From assembly GCA_006384855.1 (NCBI GenBank), contig VCJN01003010.1, forward strand, positions 124,001 through 188,000: DNA of 64,000 nucleotides. Direction: 5' to 3'. Each line of letters begins with the position of its first letter. Position 1 is the stretch's first letter. A program made the translations under genes and the position numbers. This document shows, one piece after another, positions 49,207-60,485 of this stretch. The notes below the pieces were generated by a model. It searched no databases and was not told the DNA's origin. It worked only from the letters and a program-made list of their open reading frames with translations. This stretch comes from Tetraselmis striata. Taxonomy: Eukaryota > Chlorophyta > Chlorodendrophyceae > Chlorodendrales > Chlorodendraceae.

Positions 49207-51946
49207 ATGTTAAAACTGTCTCGTAACATGTTGCGAGCAAGGTCACCCCAAGTTGTTCAAGACCACACCCGGCTCACCACCCGTGTGATATTCTCATCCG
49301 TACGTCCGTGCGTTACCATACATGCCAGATGGAGAAGAACCCGTCATTGAGCCGACGCTCGAGTCGCTACAGGCATACGTGAAGGCCCTGTCTACATTAC
49401 TGCGCGAGCTTACAACAACGCTGGCCCAACTGACGGCTCGTGAGCGCGTTGTTGATGGAGAAGGGGCACATGGCTCCGGTTTCGGGCAGCGCATCGCGGG
49501 ACAGCCGACAAGCAGCGGGGGAGCCGCAGAGCGCCCCGACTTGCTAGAGCTAGCCAAGAGCGGCCCTGTCGGAGCAGAATCCGTGAGCGGCGAGGAAGAC
49601 TACCTCGCTCGCGGTGCCAGAGCTACTGCAACGAGCAGAGTCTGGTTACGTGGCCGTTCGACCGGTCAGCCGAGTGCCTGGACTCTTCCCCATGAGCACC
49701 GACCTAACGAACGAGTACCCCAAGCAGGATGACCGGCGTCTGCCGGCCCAGGAGGAGTATCTCTGGATGTCGTGTTTCGGCGCCCACATGGCCGCACTTT
49801 TCGTGGCTCTCGACGAGCTGCTGCCCTACGTCCCTACTGCTAGTCAGGACTTCACCCCCTACCTCGCGAGAGCTCGGAACCACGCCGAAGCCATCGACAA
49901 GGCGTTTCGTTTTCGTTTGGCCTTCCTACGGAGGCTTAATGAGGTCAAGCGTGTGCACGGTGACAAAGCAAGGTGTTCTGGACTTGCTGCGAGCCCAGCA
50001 CTTTCAGCCTGCTTATGAGCATCTGGGTTTCGTGAATTTTGGGGACCTCATGAGGGAATACGAGCGTCGCGTCTTCGAGGCAACCATGGCCAGCAGCGCA
50101 AAAGCAACCGCTACTGCTCGGGTAGCGGCAGCAGCTGCAAGACGCGGGCGTGGACGAGGACGTGGCGGTGGACGTGGGCGTGGCCGCGAAGGTGAGCACG
50201 ATTGACGGTGTGGGGCGCCTTTCGTCGGAGCTGCTGGAGCTTTGCGAGGCCACCTTTCGGTGACCGCCGCAAAGCGCACCCTTGCACCTCAACAACGGGA
50301 TGAGCGCCATGTGTCAGGACCTTAACCCCCACCTCACTTCATTTAGACCTTCCTCGGTGCGGCGCTTCTTACAACTACAACCGAGTGCGGCTCAACCATC
50401 CGCACACCTGCACATGGCGGCTCAACTAACCGCCCCCCGTACCATTTCATCACCGCGTCCGTCGGTTGTCACACTGCGTGTTACAACCGGTTCGCAACGA
50501 CCAAGCTTCGCGCGTGTACGTTACGCGCGTGACAAGCGCTACGAGCGCGAAGGGCGCGCGGGGCGGCTTTCTTACCTGAACCTAGCCCCGCAAACCCGTA
50601 CTGGTGCTACTGCAAACCCGTCCAGCAACTACCGGCCAACTGCCGGGGACCTAACCGCTGCTGCCGAGTGCTTTGCAAACAATAGTCGCCCCCTTGGCAC
50701 TCTGTCGGTAAGACGACGCACTTACGTAATTGACGAGCCCGAGGCTGTCGCTCCCTGGGCTGCTTCACTGCGATCTCGACTGCATGATGCTTTCCGCTCA
50801 GACGAGTTAGGACAGCGAACGCTCGACCTACTCTCCCGCTCCCTCACCGCTCAGACACTCAAGAGCTTCATTCGCCGGCATATTGTCTCAGTTCGCGGAG
50901 TTCTGCCACGACTCCGAGAACATCAGCCCGCTCGAGGCGACTACTGTTGCTGTCGTCCGGTACGTTGCCTGGATTGGTGAGCGAGAATGACACATTGGAG
51001 CTATGTCACTGCAACCCTACATGTCTGCAATCAACACGTTCTTCGAGCTGCACAACCTCGACCCAATCGCCAAGGACAGCCTGCACCTTACTGCAACTAA
51101 ACATGGGCTGATGCTGCGGCAGCGCCGCCTAGAGACCGCCCCTTTGCGAGTTCCTCTGCGTGCTGATGTAGCTTACAAATTCGTCGAGAAGGCCGAGTTA
51201 ATTATGTCTGCTCCCACCATAGAGTACCAGCACGACTTCCGAGCCCTCATGGCCTCGGTTGTCAACTTCATGTTCTTTGCCAGGGGACTTACTAGCGTCT
51301 CCTGCCGAGTGCGGGATGTGCATGTCGACGATTATAACATTATCCTGCTTGTGTACCGCGAGAAAGGTCGCGCTCGCCGACGGGAACCCGACGACCTGTG
51401 CGTGCTTTTCCTTGTGTCAAAACACCTACCCCCGAGTTGCACGCCTCCTGCACCACTTCATCGACAACGTACAATCTGTTCCAATGACTATTGTTGCCCT
51501 GGCTGAAACAAGCTTCTGGGCGGCCACCCCAAGCGAGCAGTCAAAACCTTGGAACGCCGCTACAATGTCGGACTGGCGGTCTACCGCCATCCGTCTTGTC
51601 GGTGCCCCTCCCGCCGGCACTTCCTAGACCTCACACAACCTCCGAAAGGGAGCCGCGTCTGCTGCCAATGCCATCGGAGTTCCATTGTCCCACATTCGCT
51701 ACCAAGGCGGCTGGGCCACTAACTCCGACGTTGTTCTGGACTTCATCGACTTCAACGTTCTTCCTTCATTTGGCGCATGGTTCTTCTTTGGCCACATCGC
51801 CCCCCTCCGCCACTTCCAAGTCCAACGGGACTCCGCAGCGGTTGCCTTCTCGGTGCCTCATTCATGACCTGGCGCTACCCCTTCTCCGTCAATCCACCGC
51901 TCCCTCCGTTCGCTCATGACTGGCAAAACCAGACTCAACTTTGAAG

Positions 51947-52133
51947 TGATCTAAACTAGTTTATGGGGTTTCCTCCCTTGACCAAACCGCTTTTCAGCTA
52001 CAAGTGCTGCTCAGTGGTACGGGAACTAGGCACCTGTCGTTACGCCCTTTTTGGGTGCAGCACGAGTAGACATAAAAACAGCCATAACAGCTGAGCCTGC
52101 AATCTTCCAGTTTTCGCTGCGTTCCACGCAGCG
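51947..52133 (+). repeat. right direct repeat of the tyrosine-recombinase element
   Basis: Same blocks as the left copy, with two short insertions (near 52028 and 52080) and scattered substitutions. It ends CGCTGCGTTCCACGCAGCG. Confidence 0.85.
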
Positions 52134-55100
52134 CCCGCCCTGACTCCGTTTTCCCTCAACGTTTTTCACTTTACCTTACTGCCAATTTCGGCTCTTGATG
52201 TGTAAAACAGCCTGGGCGACCTTTTTGGCAGAACCAGACTCAACATTGAAATCTGCGACTCCGGCCTTTTTTGCAGCGATCGAGTTCCGGGCGGAAGCCG
52301 TACGGTAGGCGATGACGCTCCGTTACCGTCATCAAGCAGCAGCATTGCGACTCGTATCGTCTTCCGTAGATTCCAGTAGGGCTGATATTTTACGGTACGT
52401 GGGTACCCTGAAAAAGGATACGACTATTGATGCTTGCGCGCTGCCCCTGTGTATGTTACAGTCGGTAGTATCCGTACAAATCGCGTAGCAGTATACTACC
52501 GGTACCTGTAGCATAAAACCTTCAACCTCGTATCGGTATTACTGATACACCGGTACGGCCGTACTATACGGCGGGGCCCCACCATGTATTTCTGTATGTT
52601 ACCCTGCATGTGTGTATTAAGATGGCGACTACCCAATATATGTAACTGTAGCGCTATGTGGCTGCTCGCGATATAAACGACGAAGGCGCGGCAGTACGGG
52701 TACTGGTTCCATTAAAACTTATTGCTTATTCGCGTTGCAATACACATTACATGTGCTAGACGCAAAATTCAAGAAATCCGCACAGAAATCCAGAAGGAAA
52801 TCCAGATACCCTGTACGTTGGAGCAATCCTGTATGGAGATAATCCTTCTGGGGTCGCCTGGCGGACTTTCGAAGTTTCTTGTCGGTTAGCGACTCCCAGT
52901 AAGGATAATTTATTTTTACATCACGGCTTTCACAAATGCGACTCCCAGTACGTAAGGATTATTACCTAAATGGACATACATGTACAGTGACAAATCACTA
53001 TGTGAGCTAGCTGCAAAAGGCGATCGGGAAATCACCCGAAAAGGCAACAGAAAACGTCCATTGCATCAACTGCGAGGATAGGTGGAAGCAGCGCAACAGA
53101 AGAGGGTGCGGAATGAGCACGGATAGACGCATCAGACCTGGCCGCCTGCACTCCGGCAGAGAGAATGCCGCCCAAGGTACTACCACGCACGCAAGCAGAG
53201 ACTCGCTGCAACAAGCCACGCCGCGTACGCGGCACGTGATGGCGGAACTCAGCAGTCTGACTGGCGGCAAAGTTCCGCCGAGCCTAGAGGGATTGACCAC
53301 GAAGAAAGCATCAAGTCGGGGTTGAAAGACCGCCTGGGAAGTTGCGAACAACAAGCAACACTGCGAAGATGTAGACTGCCGTCAAAGCGGATCTTCTTGT
53401 ATAATGGTCACTCCTTAAAATCCTACGTAGTCCGTATATTACCGGGTGGATTTATACTCGGGTAGGTAGTGATTAGCTGAAATGCGAGAGGACGAGCGTT
53501 ATGCTCGCAATATTGTATTTATGTTCGGGCGCATTCCGTGCATTGTTACACGGCGATAATATCATGGAGTTGCTAGTTCTGGGGAGTTGCTATACATGCG
53601 CGGCTATGGTTGGTGCGTGTATATCGGTGGGGGGAGGGGTGGGGGGGGGGGGGGGGGGGGGGGGTTGCAGCTGCGGCGCGACTGCGGGCGGCGGGCGGCG
53701 AGTACCGTCCCAACAGAACGGAATTCCTACCTACGTTGGGGATGGCGCGATGGCCGGGCCTATTATGCATCAGCGCGCCGCCGCCGCCGCCGACGACTAC
53801 TTGTGGCTTCTTGCTCGACTGGCAATGGTAGTTGAGCACATCATGGACGGTCCATGTCAAGTGATGGAGGCGGCTTTGTGGAAGGGGCATGCTTCGTGGT
53901 AGTAGGAGGAGGATGCGGGACGGGAACACTACGGATGGGGCGAGACGACGAGTTGGTCGGTGAAATGTATGTTGGATGACTGTAGATATTAAGTGACACG
54001 CTACACCGGGCGCAAGCACTTGACAATGATTGCGGGCTTACAGGGCGCCCGCCGCCAGGCGGCGGCCCACAAAGAGCACAGATCTTGGGTGCGGCATGCC
54101 AAGCAGCACCATCCCCGCCTCCACGTGGTGGGAGGTAGTAACGCCTAAGATCCGTGTTGCCCAACTCGGTGCGATAGGGGGCTGAGCGGGGTGGGATGTT
54201 GTCGCCTATCTTCGGATCGTGCGACGACCAGACGACTGGGGAGCCCCCGGGGGGCTTCTCAAATATTACTCGTATAGTCCCGGTAGCGCCTACTAGCGCC
54301 GCCGGGCGGCAGCCCTGTACGGGGGGCGGTTTTAAAATAGTTCGTGTACGACCTCGGCCTCGCATCGGCCTCTCCGAAATATGCCTACGGGACGGGTGGA
54401 AAAGAGGGTATGTACTACTTGGATGGGGGCAACCTACCCCTCTAGGGGTGTTCGAAATGAAATCGTGCTCTCGTACTTCGGTTTGACCCACCCATTTGGG
54501 GGGGGGGGGGGGGGGGGGTTACAATACTCGGCACAACCTTGCACTGTGGTGGCGGCTGTAATATATCCAACCGTGTAAGGGGGCCCACGAAGCCGCCCTC
54601 GCGCAGCGACCTCGGTTATAAGCGTGGGCATGTTGTTGCTGGCGCGCGTCGGATCGGGCGAACCGGCCCGGTATGCAGCCGGAGATCGGAGAGCATACGG
54701 CCAACGGTGCATGTTAGTAGCGTGTTTTTCCCGCCTTCATCTCTGACCTTCGAGGCGTCCGGGGACACCGCTGATAGCAGCTCAAGGCGGGGGCCGAGAT
54801 TGGCATTGAGATGGCAAGGCGGCCTAGCCGCTTGGCCGCGCCGATGCAGCGCAACGCTGGAGCAGGCTGCGTGATCCGGGGCGTAGAAATGGTGGGAATG
54901 CGCATATAATACGGGCGGTCACGTGGGTGCGTATTCGTGCGGACGTGAGTCGTGCACATCCGGTGCGGCGGGTAGTGGCAAGTACAACATGGCGCCATGT
55001 ACTAACGTGTGTCATCACCACCGAATGAAAATCTAGGCGTACACGTCCATTGATGGTAACTAGTACCACTAACAAGCGACATAGCCACGTGGCCTAAATA

Positions 55101-55812
55101 TGCCCCGCCCTACGCGCTTTCGCTAGTGGACCCTATGCGGGTGGGTAAGGGGCGGGCCCTTCCCGGATGCTAGATAAAGACAGGTTGTCAAGACAAAAGA
55201 GCATGATTTAGTTGTAACAAATTGCAATTTGTAACTGAATTTGTTATTCATTTGTAACAAATTTGCGATTGGCCCGCCTAACCCTAGCCTTGCGGGTTTG
55301 TCCGCCTAGACAAATCACAACACTTCCCGCGGTAATCCTTACGATATTGCGAAAACTGCCCGAATATAAGATCCGACATGCGGTTCGCGCCGATAGTACA
55401 GTGTGCACCTGCGGCAATGCGACGCGCACATCTCGCGGCCCATTACCCATGCTCTAGTCTCTAGCAAGCCCACGACTGTCAACCACCGACACCGCGACCG
55501 CCCGTAGCGCCAGAAGTACCTCTTTATGCGGCGATGGTGGGCTGGTCGCGACCGCTACGGCCACGCAGGCGGCGTGCTGCGGGATCTCCGTGGCGACCCA
55601 GCAACAACCGATCTGAGCATCGCCCCAACCATAAACTTCGTACCGATGGCACAGCCTCCGTCGGACCAGCTAGGGGGAAACGCACACTGCTATGCCTTCT
55701 ATTTTAACTAAACTGCCTTTCTTTTCGAGCGATTTTGGACCTAAAGGCGTGTGGTGTCAGCAAAGCGCGAAACCCGGATGTGGGTGGTCAATCGGGCGGC
55801 AGTCGCGAGGGT
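52134..55812. other. intergenic with GTAC-rich repeats and poly-G tracts
   Basis: No gene recognised. 52380-52570 is dense in GTACC/GGTAC motifs. 52915-52935 is a copy of the dispersed TTACAT...GGCTTTCACAAA motif. Poly-G runs lie at about 53641-53664 and 54499-54518. A 216-codon minus-strand open frame (54491-53841) is Pro/Arg/Thr-rich with no domain. 53020-53340 has open frames on both strands with no recognised product. Confidence 0.4.
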
Positions 55813-55834
55813 CACTGTGAGATTCAGATGTGAC
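55813..55834 (+). repeat. left terminal inverted repeat of the CACTA element
   Basis: CACTGTGAGATTC onward, 22 bp identical to the inverse of 63267-63288. It is preceded by GGT (55810-55812). Confidence 0.9.
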
Positions 55835-56033
55835 ATACAGGTGACGAAGCACTACTACTAGCGACTATTATTTATCCGTGAAGGCTGCTGCTGGTGGCGG
55901 CACGTCCATTTAGTTACGTGCGAGTACATCCGGCGTTATTGCCGGCGGGCGATAAATCCTTTTTGTCATCATTCTGGTAGTCGTACCAGCCCGGTGAAGC
56001 GTACATGGCACTGACGTACAAGGTACAAGGTTG

Positions 56034-56116
56034 TCCGTGTGGTACCGGGTAGTACGCGATATATTTATTACGCCGGTACCGGGGATGTAGTACCCGGTAC
56101 CCGGTACCCGGGCACG
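56034..56116. repeat. GTACC-rich palindromic cluster
   Basis: Repeated GGTACCGGG/CCCGGTACC motifs (for example CCCGGTACCCGGTACCCGGG near 56093-56112) give many overlapping short palindromes. Similar clusters occur near 18300, 31570, 52390-52570 and 46350. The function is unknown. Confidence 0.7.
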
Positions 56117-56534
56117 AGCCCTAGTCGTCCTGTGGATAACTACGACTATTAGTACATGGGAGCGCAAATCGCAGCCGTACGTACTTGGTAACACTGGGGA
56201 ATTTGTAGTACTAGTACTGCTGATCGGGCCTGCCAGCCGTCCGATCAAAGGTCATCAGATGGGCGGTTTGGCTGCCATGTTTTGCCAAAGAGTGCTCACG
56301 TTACATAAATATTCGCGAGGGGGAGGGCGGGGGCAGGCAGCGGTTTGCCGAAGAATGATTGAATTACAATATTCGCGACAGCTGCCATCGGGGGATGTGG
56401 CCCGGGGGGGGGGGGGGGGGGGGGGTGCGGGGGCGGGGGGACCACGCCCGCCCCGCCCCCCCCCCGCCCCCCCTCGCCGCCAGCCGCTCCCGCCTGGGGG
56501 GGGGGGGGGGGGGGGGGGGTAAAGGGGGCGGGGG

Positions 56535-57099
56535 CTACTGCTTGTTCTTGTTCTTGCGTGCCCGGGGGACCCTCCGCTTCGACGATCTCGCTGCCTCCGC
56601 CTCCGCCTCCGCCTCCGCCTCCGCCTGCGCCTCCGACTCCGCCTCCGACTCCGCGACCGTCAGTTTCTTACCTCGGCGTTTCTTCACTGGCCTCTTCCGC
56701 TTCTTGTCATCCGTCAGTAAGTGTCTTCACCACCCCGGGAGGCTGTGCCGTCGACGACGCCGCCATGAGCTTCCTTACCTTGGCGTCGGGACGCCCCCTA
56801 TGCCCAGACACCCACAACAAGCCACAATCGTTTCGCCTTTAAGCGGTTGAGGATGCGGCCTCCTCGGCCACCACGAGTTGCGCCGCTGGCACTGTGGAAG
56901 CCTTGGCGTTGAGGTGGGCCTTACGGCGCTCCCGGACGAACCTGCGCGCGGCACAAGTTAGCCACGAGTGGGTGCGTGCTAATGCGGAGGATGGAGTGTT
57001 TTGTTGCGCGCCCACCTTGTCACGGGTTTCCTCATGTCTTTCTCGTCCTCCTCGATGCCGGCGGCGCGGACACGCGAGACAACAAGGCTCGCCGCCCAC
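56535..57099 (-). CDS. basic/acidic ORF of the CACTA element, partial model
   Basis: Two coding-like pieces on the minus strand: 57099-56839 (ends with FVRERRKAHLNAKAS and an Ala/Glu tail) and about 56725-56535, which reads DDKKRKRPVKKRRGKK (a nuclear-localisation-like cluster), then an ESEAESEAQAEAEAEAEAEA-type repeat and ends KNKNKQ-stop. The Glu-Ala tract comes from a GGCGGA hexamer repeat. CACTA elements often carry a second small DNA-binding protein beside the transposase, and this could be one, but no homology was recognised. Splicing between the pieces is unproven. Confidence 0.35.
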
Positions 57100-57400
57100 T
57101 TTTGCCCGGGGGGGCGAGGTCGGCCATGGCGCTGTGAGCGGTGAAGGGGGGGGGGGGGGGGGGCGGCCGAGGTGGAGAAACTAACACCCAGTCGACGACC
57201 GCCTTCCGCAGCAGTCAACGACACATCGGAGGCGAGGAGCAGCGCGCCACTACTATTTATATGCACGTATTGTCAAGAGCTAGTCGGTGCGGCATTGTGT
57301 CGGTGTAATTTCGCAATGTTTATTGTTGAAGTAGCACGGCGTAATGGATACGGCGAGTGAATCCGGGATAATGTGTGCGACGAATGTGCGCGCGCAGCGT

Positions 57401-57445
57401 TGTGCGGCGGTGTGCGGCGGTGTGCGGCGGTGTGCGGCGGTGTGC
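57401..57445. repeat. 10-bp minisatellite TGTGCGGCGG, 4.5 copies
   Basis: Four exact tandem units followed by TGTGC, preceded by GCGT. Related TGTGCGG-containing units recur at 63006-63040 inside the right end of the same element. Confidence 0.95.
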
Positions 57446-57570
57446 ACCGATGTTAATATAGTGTGAATATTATATCGGCCGTAGACGATCAGGTCTGGCA
57501 GCACCGCCTGTGCTTGTAAATAAGCGACAATGGGTCTAGTCTCCCGCTAGTATGTGCACCGCAAGTGCAC

Positions 57571-58325
57571 TCCGCAAGCCTCGCCTCCATCCGCGTCGGA
57601 ACCGGTAGCGCGCTAGTAAGTGTTGTTGTGTGCGCACATCGTGACAACATTACACGGTGGCAATTGCAATTATTAGCGGTGGATAATGTGAAGGCGTTTT
57701 CGAAATCGACAGAGAATGAGGCGGTGCTGGCGGAGTGCATTGGCGGTGCACATAATAGCGTGTTGCTGGGGTTTTGGCTGCATCGGACGCCGTATTCCCA
57801 CCCATCCGGCACGGAATGTCCGGTTTTCACACATTTGTGTGTTAATAAAGTGTGAATATTACGCGTCTTTTACGCCGGGTGGGTGGGCATCCGGCGTCCG
57901 ATGCACCCCGAATCTCACCAACACGCTACTCTACGCACCCCCAACGCACTCCGCAAGCCTCGCCTCCATCCGCGTCGGAACCGGTAGTAAGTGTTGTTGT
58001 GTGCGCACATCGTGACAACATTACACGGTGGCAATTGCAATTAGCGGTGGGTAATGTGAAGGCGTTTTCGAAATCGACAGAGAATGAGGCGGTGCTGGCG
58101 GAGTGCATTGGCGGTGCACATAATAGCGTGTTGCTGGGGTTTTGGCTGCATCGGACGCCGTATTCCCACCCATCCGGCACGGAATGTCCGGTTTTCACAC
58201 ATTTGTGTGTTAATAAAGCAGTGTGAATATTACGCGTCTTTTACGCCGGGTGGATGGGCATCCGGCGTCCGATGCACCCCGAATCTCACCAACACGCTAC
58301 TCTACGCACCCCCAACGCATTCCGC
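57571..58325. repeat. tandem duplication, 371-379 bp unit, two copies plus a partial
   Basis: The second copy starts at 57950 and a partial third at about 58321. The copies are nearly identical, the second lacking CGCGCTAG and TTA. Each unit contains a 32-bp inverted repeat (57779-57810 with 57874-57905; 58147-58178 with 58245-58276) around a loop of about 65 bp that includes TTAATAAAG and GTGTGAATATTACGCG. Confidence 0.9.
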
Positions 58326-59247
58326 CAGCCCCCCCTCTTTCCGCGCAGGTCCTACGTTCCATTGTATGTATATACATACGTACATGTATTGCTCCGAAAC
58401 CAGCCCAAACTTTATGAGTGCACAAGTGTAAATGGCGGGGGGGGGGGGGGGGGGGTGGGGGGGGGGATGTGGCGGCGGGGCATCCACTCACACATACCCC
58501 GGCGATGCATGACAGATATTACATGCCGTGGCGGGTCGGCGGGCCGACCCGGCGGGCCGACCCGGCGGGGGGGGGGGGGGGGGGGGGGGCGTCTATTCAA
58601 CACGTGCGACAGTGTCGTTTCGTGGAGCAGTATATGTGCCCGGCCTCATTTATACCGCCCCCCTACCTGCGCTGCATGGTCTACCCCTAAGAATTACTTA
58701 GCACAAACCGCCATTACTTAATAGGAACCTAGCACAGCCAGGCTTATATGCCCGCTTTCCCGATCAACTTCTACGCACTTCCGTCCCTCAACCGCCGGAC
58801 ATGGGGGTTAAGCCGCCAGCCTCGGCAGTTGCTTAGCCAGACTTGGCATCCCGTACCGTGTCCATGGCTTCGCAGCTCTGCCGCTGGCACACGCCGAGTC
58901 CGGCGCTTGCTGCCGCGGGGTTGCGCACGCATACACGCACGGTAATACGCCGCCGACGCCGCCACGCTTACTTCCACCACCTTCGCCAGCCGCAGCTTCG
59001 CACGCCTTTCCGCCGACATACGAAACGCACGAATCCCCCCCCGTCCCCGCGTCATGTATATTATATTCGAGGCGACTATGCGGGGCGCAGCACACGCCGC
59101 GGCGTGGGTCGGCGGAGCGACAGGCGGCGGGAGCCCTAATGGCCGGGCAGTATCCACACCCACACAGGCACCGCCGCTCACCTCCGACGCGGATGAACCG
59201 CCTCCCAAAGGAAACATGCCGGTTGGCGGTAAGCCCAGCAGGCGTGC

Positions 59248-59949
59248 GTGGGGTGCCGGCGCCGGTACTGGTGCGACGGAGCTGTCGCGTCAGGAACCGC
59301 ACCGCATGTGGAGCAACACATGGCGGTGCCGGCCCCACCTATGTCTAGGGCCACCTCCTCACAACACCCCGCCACGACGGCGTCGGCCACCGCCGACGGC
59401 GCCGTTGCGGGGGGGGACGCCCTACCAGGCGACGATGAGGCGCCTGGTGCGCCGCGTCAGGAGGCGGAGGAGGCCGTGGTCGAGGCGACTGATCGGGCTG
59501 AGGGGGTTGTCGAGGCGAGCGAGGCTGCGCTCGCGCCACCCGCCCCGCAGCCACCTGCGGGACATGCCGACTTGTTCGTCGCCATGTTGACCGGAGCACT
59601 ACGAGCAGTGGCGGGAGGCGGCCACATGCACTATCATGTGCGTGTCCTGGCCGGACGCCCGTCATGCGTGGACTGCGGCCAACGGACGGACTGGGAGTGT
59701 TGCTGCGACGGCACCCCGGCTTTGTGCGGCCATACCCACCCATGCATGGCGACCCATCAGCGGGCAGTCCCCTGCCCGACCACGGCCACGGTGAGGGCGG
59801 AGTTCCGCCATGTCAGGGACGCGTTCCACGACGCGACTCGCGCCGCCGTGTGTGAGGCTTCCGAGAAGGCACGCGCGGCTGGTAGGGTGCGCAGGGTGAG
59901 GCGGCGGACGGCCCAGGAGCTGAAGGAGAGCGAGACATGCCGTCAGTGA
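59248..59949 (+). CDS. Cys/His-rich ORF within the CACTA element
   Basis: The plus-strand frame is open for 233 codons. It is Ala/Glu-rich in the middle, then CVDCGQRTDWECCCDG and ALCGHTHPCMATHQ (near 59668-59759) give a C-x2-C-x5-C-x-C-x-C-x6-C-x5-C spacing like a treble-clef zinc ribbon. It ends with a helical Arg/Glu-rich tail. A similar but separate Cys cluster is duplicated just downstream at 59993-60297. Such clusters occur at the C-terminus of PiggyBac-like and other transposases, but no DDE core is visible nearby on this strand. It could be an element-encoded accessory protein. Confidence 0.4.
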   Translation: MGCRRRYWCDGAVASGTAPHVEQHMAVPAPPMSRATSSQHPATTASATADGAVAGGDALPGDDEAPGAPRQEAEEAVVEATDRAEGVVEASEAALAPPAPQPPAGHADLFVAMLTGALRAVAGGGHMHYHVRVLAGRPSCVDCGQRTDWECCCDGTPALCGHTHPCMATHQRAVPCPTTATVRAEFRHVRDAFHDATRAAVCEASEKARAAGRVRRVRRRTAQELKESETCRQ

Positions 59950-59992
59950 GGTCGGGCGCAATGTCATTGGGTGGGGCACACGGACGTGTAAC

Positions 59993-60297
59993 ACTTGCAC
60001 TTTGCGCGTACTGCTGGGTTACATCCAGGCTGCGTCACACTATGCAACCGGAAAGGCTGCGTTGCTACTGCAAACAATGCGACGCCTCACTCTGTAGCAA
60101 CCGCTGCCGCGCCTATCCCACAGCCGCTGCCCCCCCCCCCCCCCCCGCGCGCGGGATCCCCGCCATCAGCAGCTTGCACTTGCACTTTGCGCGTACTGCT
60201 GGGTTACATCCAGGCGGCGTCACACCGGAAAGGCTGCGTTGCTACTGCAAACGATGCTACGCCTCACTCGGTAGCAACCGCTGCCCCGCCCATCCCA
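59993..60297 (+). repeat. tandem duplication (~120 bp) encoding a Cys cluster
   Basis: CTTGCACTTTGCGCGTACTG starts at 59993 and again at 60179. Both copies can encode a C-x-C-x2-C cluster (RLRCYCKQCDASLCSNRC in the first, RLRCYCKRCYASLGSNRC in the second). They are separated by a poly-C run and differ at several sites, including loss of one Cys in copy 2. Confidence 0.85.
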
Positions 60298-60459
60298 CTC
60301 GGGATGCTGAGAGCAGCTAAAGGGCACCGGGGGCGGGGCAAGAGGGAGCAGGGCCAATGATTGTGGAAGAGCGGGGACCCGCTTGCATGCCATCGTATAA
60401 TATCTTGCACAATATCTGTTGCTGCACTCATATCTCACATCACTAGCTTAGCTATAGTG

Positions 60460-60485
60460 ATCCCCCCCCCCCCCCCCCCCCCCCC
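60460..60485. repeat. poly-C tract
   Basis: An uninterrupted run of about 24 C inside the CACTA element, downstream of the Cys-cluster duplication. Confidence 0.95.

Larger units (their letters stand above)
49037..52133 (+). mobile_element. tyrosine-recombinase element (DIRS/PAT-like relative) between direct repeats
   Basis: Direct repeats of about 170 and 187 bp (49037-49206 and 51947-52133) share TGATCTAAACTAGTTTATGG, CCCTTTTTGGGTGCAGCACG and CCAGTTTTCGCTGCGTT. Between them on the plus strand are a gag-like region (about 49322-50205) with a coiled-coil-like start and an Arg/Gly-rich end, and a tyrosine-recombinase region (about 50730-51930) with LQPYMSAINTFFELHNL and the C-terminal HNLRKGAASAANAIG, IRYQGGWATNSDV. 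No reverse transcriptase is seen in the 3.1 kb. The element looks moderately broken (a few disruptions) with repeats still alike, so it is not very ancient. Confidence 0.7.

Noticed and set aside
53841-54491. 216-codon minus-strand frame
   Set aside because: Low-complexity Pro/Arg/Thr-rich composition, no domain and no splice context, so it is not reported as a gene.
57401-57445. Short regularly spaced repeats considered as CRISPR
   Set aside because: The units are contiguous 10-mers without spacers. Nothing in the window has the repeat-spacer pattern, and the DNA is eukaryotic.
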